A DNA stretch of 64,000 bases, taken from assembly GCF_028435365.1 (NCBI RefSeq), contig NZ_JAGTJJ010000007.1, positions 341,312 to 405,311 on the forward strand, given 5' to 3'. Origin of the DNA: Polyangium jinanense (GTDB lineage Bacteria > Myxococcota > Polyangia > Polyangiales > Polyangiaceae). A program made the translations under genes and the position numbers. Shown here in pieces: positions 42,700 through 51,374 of this stretch; position 1 is the stretch's first letter, and every line of letters starts with the position of its first letter. The notes under the pieces were generated by a model. That model was not told the DNA's origin and ran no database searches. It saw nothing but the letters and a program-made list of their open reading frames with translations.

Positions 42700-44544
42700 C
42701 TACGGCCGGACGAGGTCGCGCAGGTGGCGCATCGACGGCGAGCCGAAGCTCAGCACCTTGTCGTGAAAGGTTCGCTCCGTGAAACCCGGAGCGCCTTCGT
42801 TCGCCGCGCGGAGCTTCATCATCTCGGTGAAGCCGTAATAGTAGGTCGTGAGCTGCGCGCTCGTGAGCAGCGCGCGCTTCCACTTGCCCACGGCCTCGCC
42901 CTCCTCCTGGAACGCCTCGTTCGTCATGAGCGCGAGCCCTTCGGCCTCGGTCATCGAGCCGGCGTGCACGCCGTGATCGAGCAGCGCGTTCACCGCGAGC
43001 CTTAGCACCATCTTCTCGCGCTGGATGCGCACCTTCGGGCCGCCGAAGCCGTGCTTGGCCATGACCCACTCGCTGTAGACAGCCCAGCCCTCGACGAACG
43101 GGCCGCTCGAAAACACGGCGCGGAGCTTCGAGGGGAAGCGGTTGTTGTGCATGAGCTGCAGGAAATGCCCGGGCATCGCCTCGTGCACGGTGAGGTCGGC
43201 GAGCATGCTGCGGTTGTACTCGCGGTAAAACGAGAGACGGCGCTTGTCGTCCCAGTCGTTCGGCGTGGGCGCGATCGCGTAGAAGGTCTCGGCGCGCTCC
43301 TCGAGCGGGCCCGAGGCGTCGCAATACGCGATGGACACGCCGCGCCGGTACTCGGGCATCTCGATGACCTGACAGACCTCGTCGGGCACCCGCACGATGT
43401 CGCGCTCGCGGACGAACGCCGTCGCCTTCTGCACGAGATCACGCGCCTCCGAGACGATCGTCTCGTTCGTCGGGTGATCGTCGCCGAGCGCGTTGAGGAC
43501 CTCGCGCACGAGCTGCTTGCGATCGACGAGCGTCGTCGTCGTGGGGAGCTTGCGCTTCGGGAAGAGCGTCGGCCAGAGCTCCTTGGAGGTCTCGACCATC
43601 TCGGCCTGCGTGCGTTCGAGCAGCGCGCGGGCGCCCTTTGCGATCGCGTCGATGTCGACGTCGTCGTCGAGGTAGTAACGGAGCTTCTTCTCGAAGCGCG
43701 CGCGGCCGAGGCGGATCTCGCCGTCGCTGCGGGGGAGGAGGTCCTTTTCGAGGAAGCCCTGGAAGTCCTCGAGCGCCTTGGCCGCCCGCTCGCTCGCGGC
43801 CGCGAGCTCGGAGACGAGCGCGGCGTCGGGGAGTTTCGCGTAAGGGGCGAGGACGTCACCGCGGCAGAGAGAGACGAGGCCGCGGTTCTGCACGATGGCC
43901 GTCTCGGTGTGCAGGCGCGGCGGACGGCCGAGCCGCTTCTTCGCGGCCTCGACGATCGCAGGGATGCCTTCGAGCCGGCCCACGAGGCTCCGTGCGCGGG
44001 ACGCCGGCGTGCCGAAGCTCCGCGTGACGAGCGGATCGAGTCCGTCGCCGACGAGGCGCGTGTAGTAGAGCGGGCTCGCGGAGGCCTCGCGCAGCTCGTC
44101 GATCGCGAAGATCGCGTACCGGAGCTGGTTTCCGAGCATCGCATGATCGACGCGGCCCTGCGCGTCGAGGGCCGCGACGGAGATCCGGCCGAGCTCGTCG
44201 AGAAGGCCGACGTAGAAGCGGCGGGCCTCGGCCTCGCCTTCCTCGCTGCGATCGGGCCAGCGCGCGTCGTGCGCATGCTCGCCCGCCTCGGTGGCCGCGA
44301 CGGGCTCGCGCGCGAGGTAGCCCTTCAAAAAGCGCTCGGAGAGCGCGGCGAAGGTGCGATCGGGCGCGTCGGGCGGAGCCGGAGGATCGACAGGGCCCGG
44401 CGCGGACGCGCTGCTCGCCGAGGCGGTTCCTTCAGGCTGGATGGGCGGCGCTCCCCCGGCAGGAGAGCACGACAGCGAGGAAACGGTGGAGGTGGTGGAC
44501 ATGACGGCGATCGCAACGAGACGTCGGGCGGACGCGGGGAGCAC
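42700..44544 (-). CDS. DUF885 family lipoprotein, predicted metallohydrolase
   Basis: 614 residues from GTG 44544; ATG 44502 is an alternative. Short lipoprotein-like signal (RRLVAIAVMSTTSTVSSLSC), a Pro/Ala linker, then the DUF885 helical domain. The metal motif is HEAMPGHFLQLMHNNRF (HExxxGH) near residue 490, with FVEGWAVYSEW downstream, as in this uncharacterised family related to M2/M3-like peptidases. Substrate unknown. Upstream residues in the open frame are the hexamer array and are not coding. Confidence 0.83.
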   Translation of the reverse strand: MLPASARRLVAIAVMSTTSTVSSLSCSPAGGAPPIQPEGTASASSASAPGPVDPPAPPDAPDRTFAALSERFLKGYLAREPVAATEAGEHAHDARWPDRSEEGEAEARRFYVGLLDELGRISVAALDAQGRVDHAMLGNQLRYAIFAIDELREASASPLYYTRLVGDGLDPLVTRSFGTPASRARSLVGRLEGIPAIVEAAKKRLGRPPRLHTETAIVQNRGLVSLCRGDVLAPYAKLPDAALVSELAAASERAAKALEDFQGFLEKDLLPRSDGEIRLGRARFEKKLRYYLDDDVDIDAIAKGARALLERTQAEMVETSKELWPTLFPKRKLPTTTTLVDRKQLVREVLNALGDDHPTNETIVSEARDLVQKATAFVRERDIVRVPDEVCQVIEMPEYRRGVSIAYCDASGPLEERAETFYAIAPTPNDWDDKRRLSFYREYNRSMLADLTVHEAMPGHFLQLMHNNRFPSKLRAVFSSGPFVEGWAVYSEWVMAKHGFGGPKVRIQREKMVLRLAVNALLDHGVHAGSMTEAEGLALMTNEAFQEEGEAVGKWKRALLTSAQLTTYYYGFTEMMKLRAANEGAPGFTERTFHDKVLSFGSPSMRHLRDLVRP

Positions 44545-44597
44545 GATCGACGCTCTAGCCTTTTGCGAGCGCGGAGGGAACGGAAACGGCCCGGAGC

Positions 44598-44732
44598 CGC
44601 TGCCGCTGCCGCTTCCGCTTCCGCTTCCGCTTCCGCTTCCGCTTCCGCTTCCGCTTCCGCTTCCGCCTCCGCTTCCGCTTCCGCTTCCGCTTCCGCTTCC
44701 GCTTCCGCTTCCGCTTCCGCTTCCGCTTCCGG
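44598..44732. repeat. hexamer array (GCTTCC)n, about 22 units
   Basis: Almost perfect GCTTCC units with a few GCTGCC and GCCTCC variants. Any frame through it gives GS, EA or RK dipeptide runs. It is the left flank of the four-helix-bundle gene; the right flank (45325-45361) is the same motif in opposite orientation. Confidence 0.92.
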
Positions 44733-44790
44733 TGGTTTGGACGGTTGTTCTTTGTTTTCGTCCGGGGAGGTCGATTGTGCCCGCGTGCTC

Positions 44791-44903
44791 GGAAGGCGAA
44801 AGGCCAAGCCGTGCTCGCCGTGCTCGCCGTGCTCGCTTCGCTGCGCGCGGCTCCGCGCGGCTCCGCGCGGTGCGAGGCAAAGCCTCGCAGCCTTTCGCCT
44901 TCC
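44791..44903 (+). other. long stem-loop upstream of the four-helix-bundle gene
   Basis: GGAAGGCGAAAGGC (44791-44804) pairs perfectly with GCCTTTCGCCTTCC (44890-44903). Inside are a 7-bp hairpin GCGAGGC-AAA-GCCTCGC (44872-44888), three copies of a 9-mer TGCTCGCCG and three of a 10-mer GCGCGGCTCC. In the approximately 410-bp gap 44545-44955 this and the hexamer array are the only structures. It may be a transcript-borne hairpin of a mobile unit. Confidence 0.6.
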
Positions 44904-44955
44904 TCCGCGCGCGGGCCGGGGTCAGGGGTCCCCGGTCGGGGATACGGAGGAAACA

Positions 44956-45279
44956 ATGGCACTCAGGGTTTATGGCGTGGCGATCGAGATGCTCAAGATG
45001 TTGCGGCCGGTGATGGAGCGGATCGGGACCAAGGATCCGAATCTCGGGTATCAGATTCGGCGGGCAGCGACGAGCGTCGCATTGAATCTGAGCGAGGGCG
45101 CGTATTCGCAGGGAAGGAACGAACGCGCGCGTTGGCACACGGCCATGGGTTCGGCGGCGGAGGTGCGCGCGTGCCTGGAAGTAGCCGATGCACTCGGGTA
45201 CATTGAAAACGTGGACGAGGCCCTGCTCGACACACTGGACCGTATCGTAGCTACCCTGCACCGCCTCACACGCCGGTAA
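44956..45279 (+). CDS. four-helix-bundle protein (S23 / 23S rRNA intervening-sequence protein family)
   Basis: 107 residues; GGAGG five bases upstream of ATG 44956. Pattern of four helices with MALRVYGVAIEMLKML, DPNLGYQIRRAATSVALNL (family core RAATSVALNLSEG), ARWHTAMGSAAEVRACLEV and ALLDTLDRIVATLHRL. Homologues were first found in rRNA intervening sequences but also occur alone, including as accessory genes of retroelements. Here the gene is alone, between inverted hexamer arrays and after a long hairpin, and ends in a strong terminator. Confidence 0.9.
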   Translation: MALRVYGVAIEMLKMLRPVMERIGTKDPNLGYQIRRAATSVALNLSEGAYSQGRNERARWHTAMGSAAEVRACLEVADALGYIENVDEALLDTLDRIVATLHRLTRR

Positions 45280-45286
45280 TGACCGA

Positions 45287-45317
45287 GGCGTGCCGTCCCC
45301 CATGGCGGCACGCCTTC
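45287..45317 (+). terminator. intrinsic terminator after the four-helix-bundle gene
   Basis: Stem GGCGTGCCG / CGGCACGCC (9 bp) with a 10-nt loop, ending in TTCC. It begins eight bases after the stop codon. Confidence 0.6.
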
Positions 45318-45324
45318 CCCCAGC

Positions 45325-45361
45325 AACGGAAGCGGCAGCGGACGCGGAAGCGGAAGCGGCA
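45325..45361. repeat. short GGAAGC/GGCAGC hexamer array
   Basis: About six degenerate units in the orientation opposite to the array at 44598-44732, on the other side of the four-helix-bundle gene. The two arrays could pair over about 30 bp. Confidence 0.7.
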
Positions 45362-45513
45362 AGCGAAATCTGATCGTGTACCGCTGCCGCGGCTCCGGCC
45401 GGCACCCGCCGACCCAGTGACCATCATGGGACGCTCGGCTCACGGGCGTATCGCGAGCCCCCTGGCTGGTTTTCCGTTTCCGCCCAGCCGATGAACGTGC
45501 GACTCAGTACACC

Positions 45514-45636
45514 ATGCAAGCCATGACGAGGAGCCGCGCGGTCATGCTGGGCGTGCTGGTGTGGGGCTTCGGTGGGGCAGGATTGACGGGCGCGTGCGGC
45601 TCGAAAGAGCCGGGGACGCGTCGAACGTCCGCACCA
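45514..45636 (+). pseudogene. 5' end of a lipoprotein gene cut by an IS3 fragment
   Basis: The frame from ATG 45514 gives RSRAVMLGVLVWGFGGAG then LTGACGSKEPGTRR, a clear lipoprotein signal with Cys. At about 45637 the sequence changes to transposase in another frame. The remainder of the lipoprotein gene is not found downstream, so insertion was followed by deletion. Confidence 0.55.
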
Positions 45637-46075
45637 GGTACACCTCGTCAACTCGCTCCCCCGGCGCGTGGTGGGTTTTGCGATGAGCGAGCAGAACGAT
45701 CGCGCGCTCGCTCTCGCGGCTCTTCGGCGGGCGCTACACGCTCGCAAACCCGCGCCAGGGCTCGTGCACCATTCAGACCGCGGTAGTCCCTACGCCAGCG
45801 AGGATTACTGCAACGAACTGCGCCAGAAGGGCATCATTGCGAGCATGCGCCGCGTCGGCGATTGCTGGGATAATGCCGTCGCCGAGAGCTTCTTCGCCAC
45901 CCTCAAGGCCGAGCTGGTCGATGCTACCCGCTACCCCTCGCGGGATGCGGCGACAACTGCGATCGGTGACTACCTCGAGAGCTTTTACAACCACGCTAGG
46001 CGGCACTCGTACCTCGGGTACCTGAGTCCCGTCGAGTTCGAATTACGTGCACAAGTTGCCGCTCTTGCGGCATAG
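45637..46075 (+). pseudogene. IS3-family transposase (OrfB) remnant
   Basis: Only the C-terminal part of the DDE integrase core is left. VHLVNSLPRRVVGFAM corresponds to the region of the first Asp, which is lost; HHSDRGSPYASEDYC holds the second Asp; GDCWDNAVAESFFATLK holds the Glu; YNHARRHSYLGYLSPVEFE closes the domain. ATG 45668 could still make a 135-residue fragment, but it cannot transpose. Neither terminal inverted repeat was identified with confidence. Confidence 0.85.
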
Positions 46076-46252
46076 TGGGTTTGTCCACGGAAGCGGGGGA
46101 AGATCACCCGCCGAAGGCGTTCTCGCTGTTGCTGATCCAGCCGTCGACGCGCACGCCGCCGACGATGAAACGCAACCGGGTGTGAGCGCCTTTCGTGCCC
46201 ATGACCGTAGCCAGCGTCGGCAAGAGCGGCATCACCCGAACACGTCGCGATC

Positions 46253-46585
46253 TCAACGCCTCGATAGGCGTTCGCGGAGAGCGCGCACGCCGGCTAATCC
46301 GAAGACGAAGAGGAGCAGCGCACTGCCGCCCACCGCAAAGATGTAAAGCCCGTACTCCATCAACCGCTCGAGATTCCATCCGAAGACCTTGTACCCGGCG
46401 CCCAACGCGACGAGGCCGAGCATCGTCGCAATGAATCGCTGCGCACGCCACGACTTGAAGTACGAGAGCGGACTGCGTCGAGGCGTCCGGAGAGCCTCGG
46501 CGAAGCGCTTTGTCTCCTCTGCGGCCCTTGCGGCCGCCTGCGCTTCCTCCTCCGCCCGGCCCGCATCCTGCTCTCGGTACGTCAT
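46253..46585 (-). CDS. small membrane protein with two TM helices
   Basis: 110 residues from ATG 46585. A charged N-terminal helix rich in Ala/Glu/Arg (EEEAQAAARAAEETKRF), then TM1 (FIATMLGLVALGAGYKVFGW) and TM2 (YGLYIFAVGGSALLLFVFGL) with a short basic tail. No family recognised. It lies between transposon and pseudogene debris but itself looks intact. 46076-46252 shows nothing certain. Confidence 0.55.
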   Translation of the reverse strand: MTYREQDAGRAEEEAQAAARAAEETKRFAEALRTPRRSPLSYFKSWRAQRFIATMLGLVALGAGYKVFGWNLERLMEYGLYIFAVGGSALLLFVFGLAGVRALRERLSRR

Positions 46586-46831
46586 GGTGGCGAAGCGTCT
46601 AGCACCGAACGTCTTCCATGACGAGGGGGCTTCGCGTTCATGGTGCTGAGCCACCCTGGTAGCGTCTTCCCAGCACCGGCTCAGAGGATCGAGGCATATC
46701 GCCTCGACATGCTGTTATCTGATCGAAATAACGTAGTATTTCGCGGAGGAGAGCGGATCTTGGATCGGGTGTTACGTCCACTTTTTGCGACGTGGCGATT
46801 GTGCCTGTCTTCGAGAACCCGTTTGGAACCA

Positions 46832-46888
46832 CTATCCGCTCCCGTGGAGACGCCGTTCGGCTATCACGTGATCAAGCGAAACCAGTGA
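46832..46888 (+). pseudogene. C-terminal scrap of a PpiC-type peptidyl-prolyl isomerase
   Basis: The last codons read PLSAPVETPFGYHVIKRNQ and stop, matching the terminal strand of parvulin domains (PVxTPFGYHVI). No more of the domain is found upstream, where an AT-richer patch (46705-46745) begins. The gap 46586-46897 otherwise holds nothing recognised. Confidence 0.45.
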
Positions 46889-46897
46889 CTGGCTTCG

Positions 46898-47488
46898 CTA
46901 CGAGCACATGGCGAGCTTCGCCTCGACGGCGAGCACGTCCGGGTGGCGCTCGCCCTTCCCCTTCGCGCGCAGCTCGGCCTGCTCGGCACGCCATCGCGCG
47001 CAGTCTCGACTCGTCGGTCGCGGAGGAGGGGGCGCGTCCGGGCCAGCGGCGCTTTCCCACGCCGCGCAGAGAGACAGCTGCGCGTTCGCGGCGACGGCCC
47101 TCGGATGCCGGGGCCCGTAGCCGGCGGCCTCGTCCACCAGGACTCTCCGGCGCACGGCCGCGCAGGCCCGCCGGTCCGCGTCGGCGTCGTGCCCGCACGC
47201 GCGGTGCGCGCCGTCGACGCGCACCATCGCCGGGTGTCGCTCGCCTTTCCCCGAGGCGACGAGCGCGACGCGCTCGAGCTCGAGCTCACCGCAAGAGGGC
47301 GGGAGCTCCGTGCTCTCGAGGTCGCTCGGGCGCGGCGCGACGCCGGAGACAGCCGGCCGTTCGACGCGAACCTTCACCGGATCGCGCGGGGGCTCCGCAG
47401 ACGTGGAGCTACACGCGAGCCACCACGGAGCGGCAGCGAGAGCGAGCGTGCGACGCACACGACCCCGCGTGCCTGGCGAGCGGTTCAT
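46898..47488 (-). CDS. lipoprotein with duplicated GKGERHP module
   Basis: 196 residues from ATG 47488 (ATG 47509 possible). Signal LALAAAPWWLAC with lipidated Cys. Two related modules: LVASGKGERHPAMVRVDGAH near residue 100 and LRAKGKGERHPDVLAVEAKL at the C-terminus, each with a C-terminal Cys a few residues later, and a third weaker one (AAGYGPRHPRAVAANAQLSLC). It is thus a threefold helical repeat, perhaps TPR-like. Function unknown. Confidence 0.6.
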   Translation of the reverse strand: MNRSPGTRGRVRRTLALAAAPWWLACSSTSAEPPRDPVKVRVERPAVSGVAPRPSDLESTELPPSCGELELERVALVASGKGERHPAMVRVDGAHRACGHDADADRRACAAVRRRVLVDEAAGYGPRHPRAVAANAQLSLCAAWESAAGPDAPPPPRPTSRDCARWRAEQAELRAKGKGERHPDVLAVEAKLAMCS

Positions 47489-47526
47489 CGCAGGAGACCA
47501 TTTCCGCATCGCGAGGGCAGACCGAT

Positions 47527-48354
47527 TCACGCGGTGAAGACGAGCTCCGGCGCATACGCCGAAACGACGCCGGACACGATGCCGCGGGAACGGGCAAGAC
47601 GCTCGAGAGCGCATGCCGGTAGGGAGAGCAAGGTGCGAGGTCCAGCGCTCGCCAGGGCCTCCGCGTACGCGCGGTGCGACTCGAGCAAGGCCACGAGCGA
47701 CTCCGTGTAGCCCGGCTGGTCTCCTTCCAGGAGCGCGAAGAGCGTCCGGACAGCCGGCTCGTCGATCCGCTCCAGCCGCGACGAGGCGCGCGCGGCATTC
47801 GGCATGGCCTCGAGCGTGCGAATGAGCTCCTTCCCGTGATGGCCGCTGCGCGTCGCGACCGCGCGAAGGGTCTCGGCGAGCGGAAAGAAGTATTCATCGA
47901 GCTTCGCCGTCTGCACGCCGATCTGGAGAAGCGCGCTCTCCGGGATGTTCGTGAGCCACGCGTGCGCGGTGCCGTCCGCGATCGCCAGCGTGCACCACAT
48001 GGCGTCGACCCACGCGCGCGCGGTGGCCTCCTGCCATGGAGGCGGCGGGTTGACCGCGCCCACCATGACGTCGACCGTGATCTCCATCGGAACGACGCGG
48101 TCGGGAAAGACCACGCGACCGAAGAAGAGCGCGCTCGCGCGGGCGGAACGCCGGAGCCACTCGACCCCTTCGGTCGGCTCGGCGTCGACGGTGAGGAGCG
48201 TACCGGCGACGTCCGTGGCGAACGCCGCGAGCGTCGGCAAGAACGGCCCGCGACTGGCGGACGCCCCGAGGTTCGCCCCGATCCGCCGGCGAAATCCTCT
48301 CGCCTCTTCCAGGCGGTCGTTCGCGATCGTGTGAGGCAGGATGATGTGTGCCAT
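47527..48354 (-). CDS. possible Imm49-type immunity protein
   Basis: 275 residues from ATG 48354; the 86 upstream residues of the open frame look non-coding. All-helical after an N-terminal segment with short strands. The spacing of helices (WVDAMWCTLAIADGTAHAWL; LDEYFFPLAETLRAVATRSG; YTESLVALLESHRAYAEAL) and the overall size resemble Imm49 proteins, which protect against polymorphic toxins. The match is by general pattern only. No toxin gene is adjacent, so it would be an orphan. Confidence 0.4.
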   Translation of the reverse strand: MAHIILPHTIANDRLEEARGFRRRIGANLGASASRGPFLPTLAAFATDVAGTLLTVDAEPTEGVEWLRRSARASALFFGRVVFPDRVVPMEITVDVMVGAVNPPPPWQEATARAWVDAMWCTLAIADGTAHAWLTNIPESALLQIGVQTAKLDEYFFPLAETLRAVATRSGHHGKELIRTLEAMPNAARASSRLERIDEPAVRTLFALLEGDQPGYTESLVALLESHRAYAEALASAGPRTLLSLPACALERLARSRGIVSGVVSAYAPELVFTA

Positions 48355-48886
48355 TCGTCTCTGATCCCGTGCTCGAGGGGCGACCCAGGGTAGGGACGCG
48401 TCCGAGCGGAGTGATGCGTGTCGGATAGCCGTTTCTTCCCTCGGAGGCCACCGATCTCTCGCGCGATCACACCGTCGCCGGCGAGGAGCGTCACCCGTCG
48501 TCAGGGCGCTCGAGGCTGATCCGCCCCAGGGCCCCGGCGCGAAACGCGTGAATGAGGACGTCCCCCGCCTTGTGACGGTCGAGTGGGGGCGGGGTGGTCC
48601 GGTGTCGTTCATGTTTGAGCGCTCGAGGCGGCCGCCTGGGTTGACAGGTGGCCGGTGGAGCGTGTTGGCTGGGACCGTAGAGGTGGTCGGATCTGGAAGT
48701 ATGGAGGAGGAGAGGAGACCGCAGGGATGCGGCGATGCGCAGGGGTAGATGCGAGTGCCTTTGCGACGCGGTGGAGAGGGCCCAGGAGGTCGGTGCGCTC
48801 GATGTCGGTGGGGCGGCGTCGCGCTTGGCGCCGTGCTCGGGAGGGCGGTGCGGCGTGGAGGTTGTCCGCCGTGCTGCTGTGGGGTG
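48355..48886 (+). other. intergenic, no gene recognised
   Basis: 532 bp between the divergent Imm49-like and Sel1 genes. Short open frames exist on both strands but have no family, signal or ribosome-site support. Composition is G-rich on the plus strand, less regular than in real genes. Confidence 0.4.
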
Positions 48887-49723
48887 ATGCCGGATATGAG
48901 GAAGTTTCTTGTTGTGCGCCGCTATAAGAAGTGCAGCAGTCCCGCGGAGCGCGAGGGCAATCGATACCTGTTTGCAGTGTCCTGGTCGTGCTTCGTGGCG
49001 CTCGCGGCCTGGTGCAACGCCTGCGCCCCAGCATCTCCGCCCGTGACCGCCATGGAAGCCGATTCGGGTGCCATCTGGCTGAGTAAAAGCTGCGAGGCGG
49101 GCTCCGCTGCCGACTGCCATGCGCTGGGCGTGATGTACACGTCTGGAGGAGATCTCCCCGGGGACGATGCGCGCGCCGCGGAACTCTTTGGTAAGGCCTG
49201 CGACCGCGGAAATGCGGACGGCTGCGTGAGCCTCGGACACCTGCTCGACAGAGGCTGGGGCTCCGACGGCCGGGGCCTAGCCACGGATAAGGCGCGCGCC
49301 GCGGAACTCTTTGGCAATGCCTGCAACCGCGGGAACGCAGCCGGCTGCGTGAGCCTCAGCTTCCTGCTCGAGGAAGGCTGGGGCTCGGCCAAGGACGCGG
49401 CGCGCGCCGTGGAACTCTTTGGCAATGCCTGCAACCGTGGGAACGCGGCCGGCTGCGTGAACCTCGGACGCCTGTACCAGAAAGGCCGGGGTGTGACCAA
49501 GGACGAGACGCGCGCCGCGGGACTCTACCGCAAAGGCTGCGACGGTGGGGAGGCAGCGGGCTGCTTCAATCTCGGGGTCGCGTATGCCGAGGGTCGGGGT
49601 GTGCCCAGAGACGATACACGCGCTAAGGAACTCTTCCGGAATCTCTGTGACAAAGGGGATGAGGCGGCTTGCCTCACGCTGCTGCACTCATACTCTGAGT
49701 GGCCGGGGGCTTTGCCACGGTAA
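48887..49723 (+). CDS. Sel1-repeat lipoprotein (Hcp-like)
   Basis: 278 residues from ATG 48887 (or 48896). Hydrophobic segment LFAVSWSCFVALAAWCNAC is a likely lipoprotein signal. Then five to six Sel1 repeats of 36-40 residues: GCVSLGHLLDRGWG, GCVSLSFLLEEGWG, GCVNLGRLYQKGRGVTKD, GCFNLGVAYAEGRGVPRD, each with a paired Cys (ACNRGNAAGC) as in Helicobacter Hcp proteins, giving disulfide-bonded hairpins. Probably periplasmic, binding peptides or peptidoglycan fragments. Confidence 0.83.
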   Translation: MPDMRKFLVVRRYKKCSSPAEREGNRYLFAVSWSCFVALAAWCNACAPASPPVTAMEADSGAIWLSKSCEAGSAADCHALGVMYTSGGDLPGDDARAAELFGKACDRGNADGCVSLGHLLDRGWGSDGRGLATDKARAAELFGNACNRGNAAGCVSLSFLLEEGWGSAKDAARAVELFGNACNRGNAAGCVNLGRLYQKGRGVTKDETRAAGLYRKGCDGGEAAGCFNLGVAYAEGRGVPRDDTRAKELFRNLCDKGDEAACLTLLHSYSEWPGALPR

Positions 49724-49981
49724 GCGTGGCTCGCTCTCGGCAACTGCGGGCGCCCAGACAAGACCCTGCGGCACAACAAGCGGGTGGTGCATGACGGTGC
49801 GCCATGCCTCGCTCCGCTCAGCACGGCGCCCGGCAGCACACCTGCAAGGCGTTGGGCGGGCACGAGACCGCAAGGGAAACGTCGTATGAAACTCTTTCAG
49901 GCCGACCCGCCAGTTCGCCCTTTTGGAGGACCCCCCACGTGTCAGTGCTTCAACCTAAGGGGGCCAAAGCATGGGAGACGA

Positions 49982-50188
49982 TTGCCCGTCCTTTACGATG
50001 AAGTGCAAGACACCCAGTGCGACGCGTGGCGTCGCGTTGTCGATGGCGTCGAGTCCGCGATCGCGACGGGCGCAGAGACACTGGAGCCGCTTGCAGGGCT
50101 GACGGGGCCAGAGCGAGAACAGATCGTTACTCTTCCCCCAACTATCGGCCGCCTGACAAGAGTACGTGAGCTCCGACTCTACGGGTGA
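49982..50188 (+). pseudogene. N-terminal fragment of a leucine-rich-repeat protein
   Basis: LPVLYDEVQDTQCDAWRRVV ... EQIVTLPPTIGRLTRVRELRLYG then stop. This matches the entry region of bacterial LRR proteins, which continue with further LRRs; here the frame ends at the first repeat. No start codon with a good ribosome site was found. The rest of 49724-50666 holds only the hexamer array. Confidence 0.5.
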
Positions 50189-50374
50189 TCTTCCCCAGCC
50201 GCAGCGGCCGTGATCTCGCTCTGGATGAGCCGCGAGCAGCGCCGTACGCGGATCGGCTCCGGGAACGCCCCAAAGGGCGGCCACGGGGCGGGAAGTGGCA
50301 CGAACGTGCGCCAACGGGGTCGATCCGCCGTCAGCAGGACGCAGAACCATCGGGTTACGACGGGTGAGGGCCTC

Positions 50375-50466
50375 CGGAAGCGGAAGCGGAGGCGGGAGCG
50401 GCAGCGGCAGCGGAAGCGGCAGCGGCAGCGGAAGCGGCAGCGGCAGCGGCAGCGGCAGCGGCAGCG
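50375..50466. repeat. hexamer array (GGCAGC/GGAAGC)n, about 15 units
   Basis: Same motif family as the arrays around the four-helix-bundle gene, here between the LRR fragment and the broken sigma gene, with no such gene beside it. It could be the scar of a lost copy. Confidence 0.88.
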
Positions 50467-50666
50467 ATCCCACGATCACCTTCTCATTCCCGCGGCCCTG
50501 TCACGCAATCCCAGCGGATCCCGGTTCTTCCAAGACGAACCAATCTCCGCATTTATGGATTTCCTTCTCCCCCAACCTGTGAGACAAAACAAGCGACGCC
50601 AGCCGGCGCTCTCAACACCGACCGGCGTCTCACCTGCAAACCCCAACGGACTGGAGTTCACAAGCT

Positions 50667-51205
50667 GTGAGCACGATACTCGTCCATCCTCCGCCGGCAA
50701 ACTTTACGGCGGCGCACGCCCTCCTCGGGCGCCTTTACCTCGAACACCGCGACTTCCTTCGCCGTCTCCTTCTCGGACAGTTCATTCCTTCCCGGGACGT
50801 GGAGGACGTCTTGCAGGAGGTCTTCATCACGGCGTGGCGGAACCTCTCGCGCCTTGTGACGCCGGAGCAGGCGCGTCCGTGGCTCCTGGTGATCGGCTCA
50901 ACCACGCACGCAATCACCGAGCCCTGGTGCGTCACGAGCGAGAGGTCTTCGCGGGGCTCGCGGATGACTTCGCCGAGCAGGAAGGAGCGGATTCGACCGG
51001 GCTGCTCGTGCAGGCGACATACGGAATGTTTCGGCTCAAGCGATTTCTCGGCAAGCTCCGACCCCGCATCCGCGCCGTGGTGCTGCCGTACCTGGAGGGC
51101 CGCTCGATCCAGGAGATTGCCGGATCGCTCGGGCTCAAGACGAAGACCGTCCACGGCCGCCTGCATCTCGCCCGGGAGCACCTGAAGACGCTCGCGCTCG
51201 CTTGA
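50667..51205 (+). pseudogene. RNA polymerase sigma factor (ECF-like) broken by a frameshift
   Basis: GTG 50667 opens region 2: HRDFLRRLLLGQFIPSRDVE, DVLQEVFITAWRNL, RPWLLVIG. At about 50900 the frame changes: the continuation LNHARNHRALVRHERE ... PYLEGRSIQEIAGSLGLKTK (region 4 helix-turn-helix) to LKTLALA lies in another frame. A single missing base between GTGATCGG and CTCAAC accounts for it. In the present reading frame only region 2 would be made. Sequencing error is the alternative. Confidence 0.75.
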
Positions 51206-51374
51206 CGCGCTGGCGCTCCTGTTTTCACGCTGCAAAATCGATAGCCCGTCCAGCCGTTGCTATGGCACTGCGAGCGCAATGAGCTCAGCCCGCGAGAGCC
51301 GTTCGCGCGGTTCCTTGGGAATCAGGGCGGCAAGCGCTGAAGGGTCTCCCTTCACATACTGCCGTATGTTGTAC

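Noticed and set aside
44325..44807. Protein with an Ala-Glu dipeptide run
   Set aside because: It is a translation of the GCTTCC array in one of several equally open frames, with no ribosome site.
44791..44903. Retron msr/msd RNA
   Set aside because: No reverse transcriptase gene is within reach and the retron inverted-repeat layout is not met.
47527..48886. Toxin gene paired with the Imm49-like protein
   Set aside because: No large polymorphic-toxin frame or toxin domain is found within several kilobases on either strand.
50667..51205. Programmed frameshift in the sigma factor
   Set aside because: No slippery heptamer or stimulatory hairpin is seen at the junction; a single-base loss is simpler.
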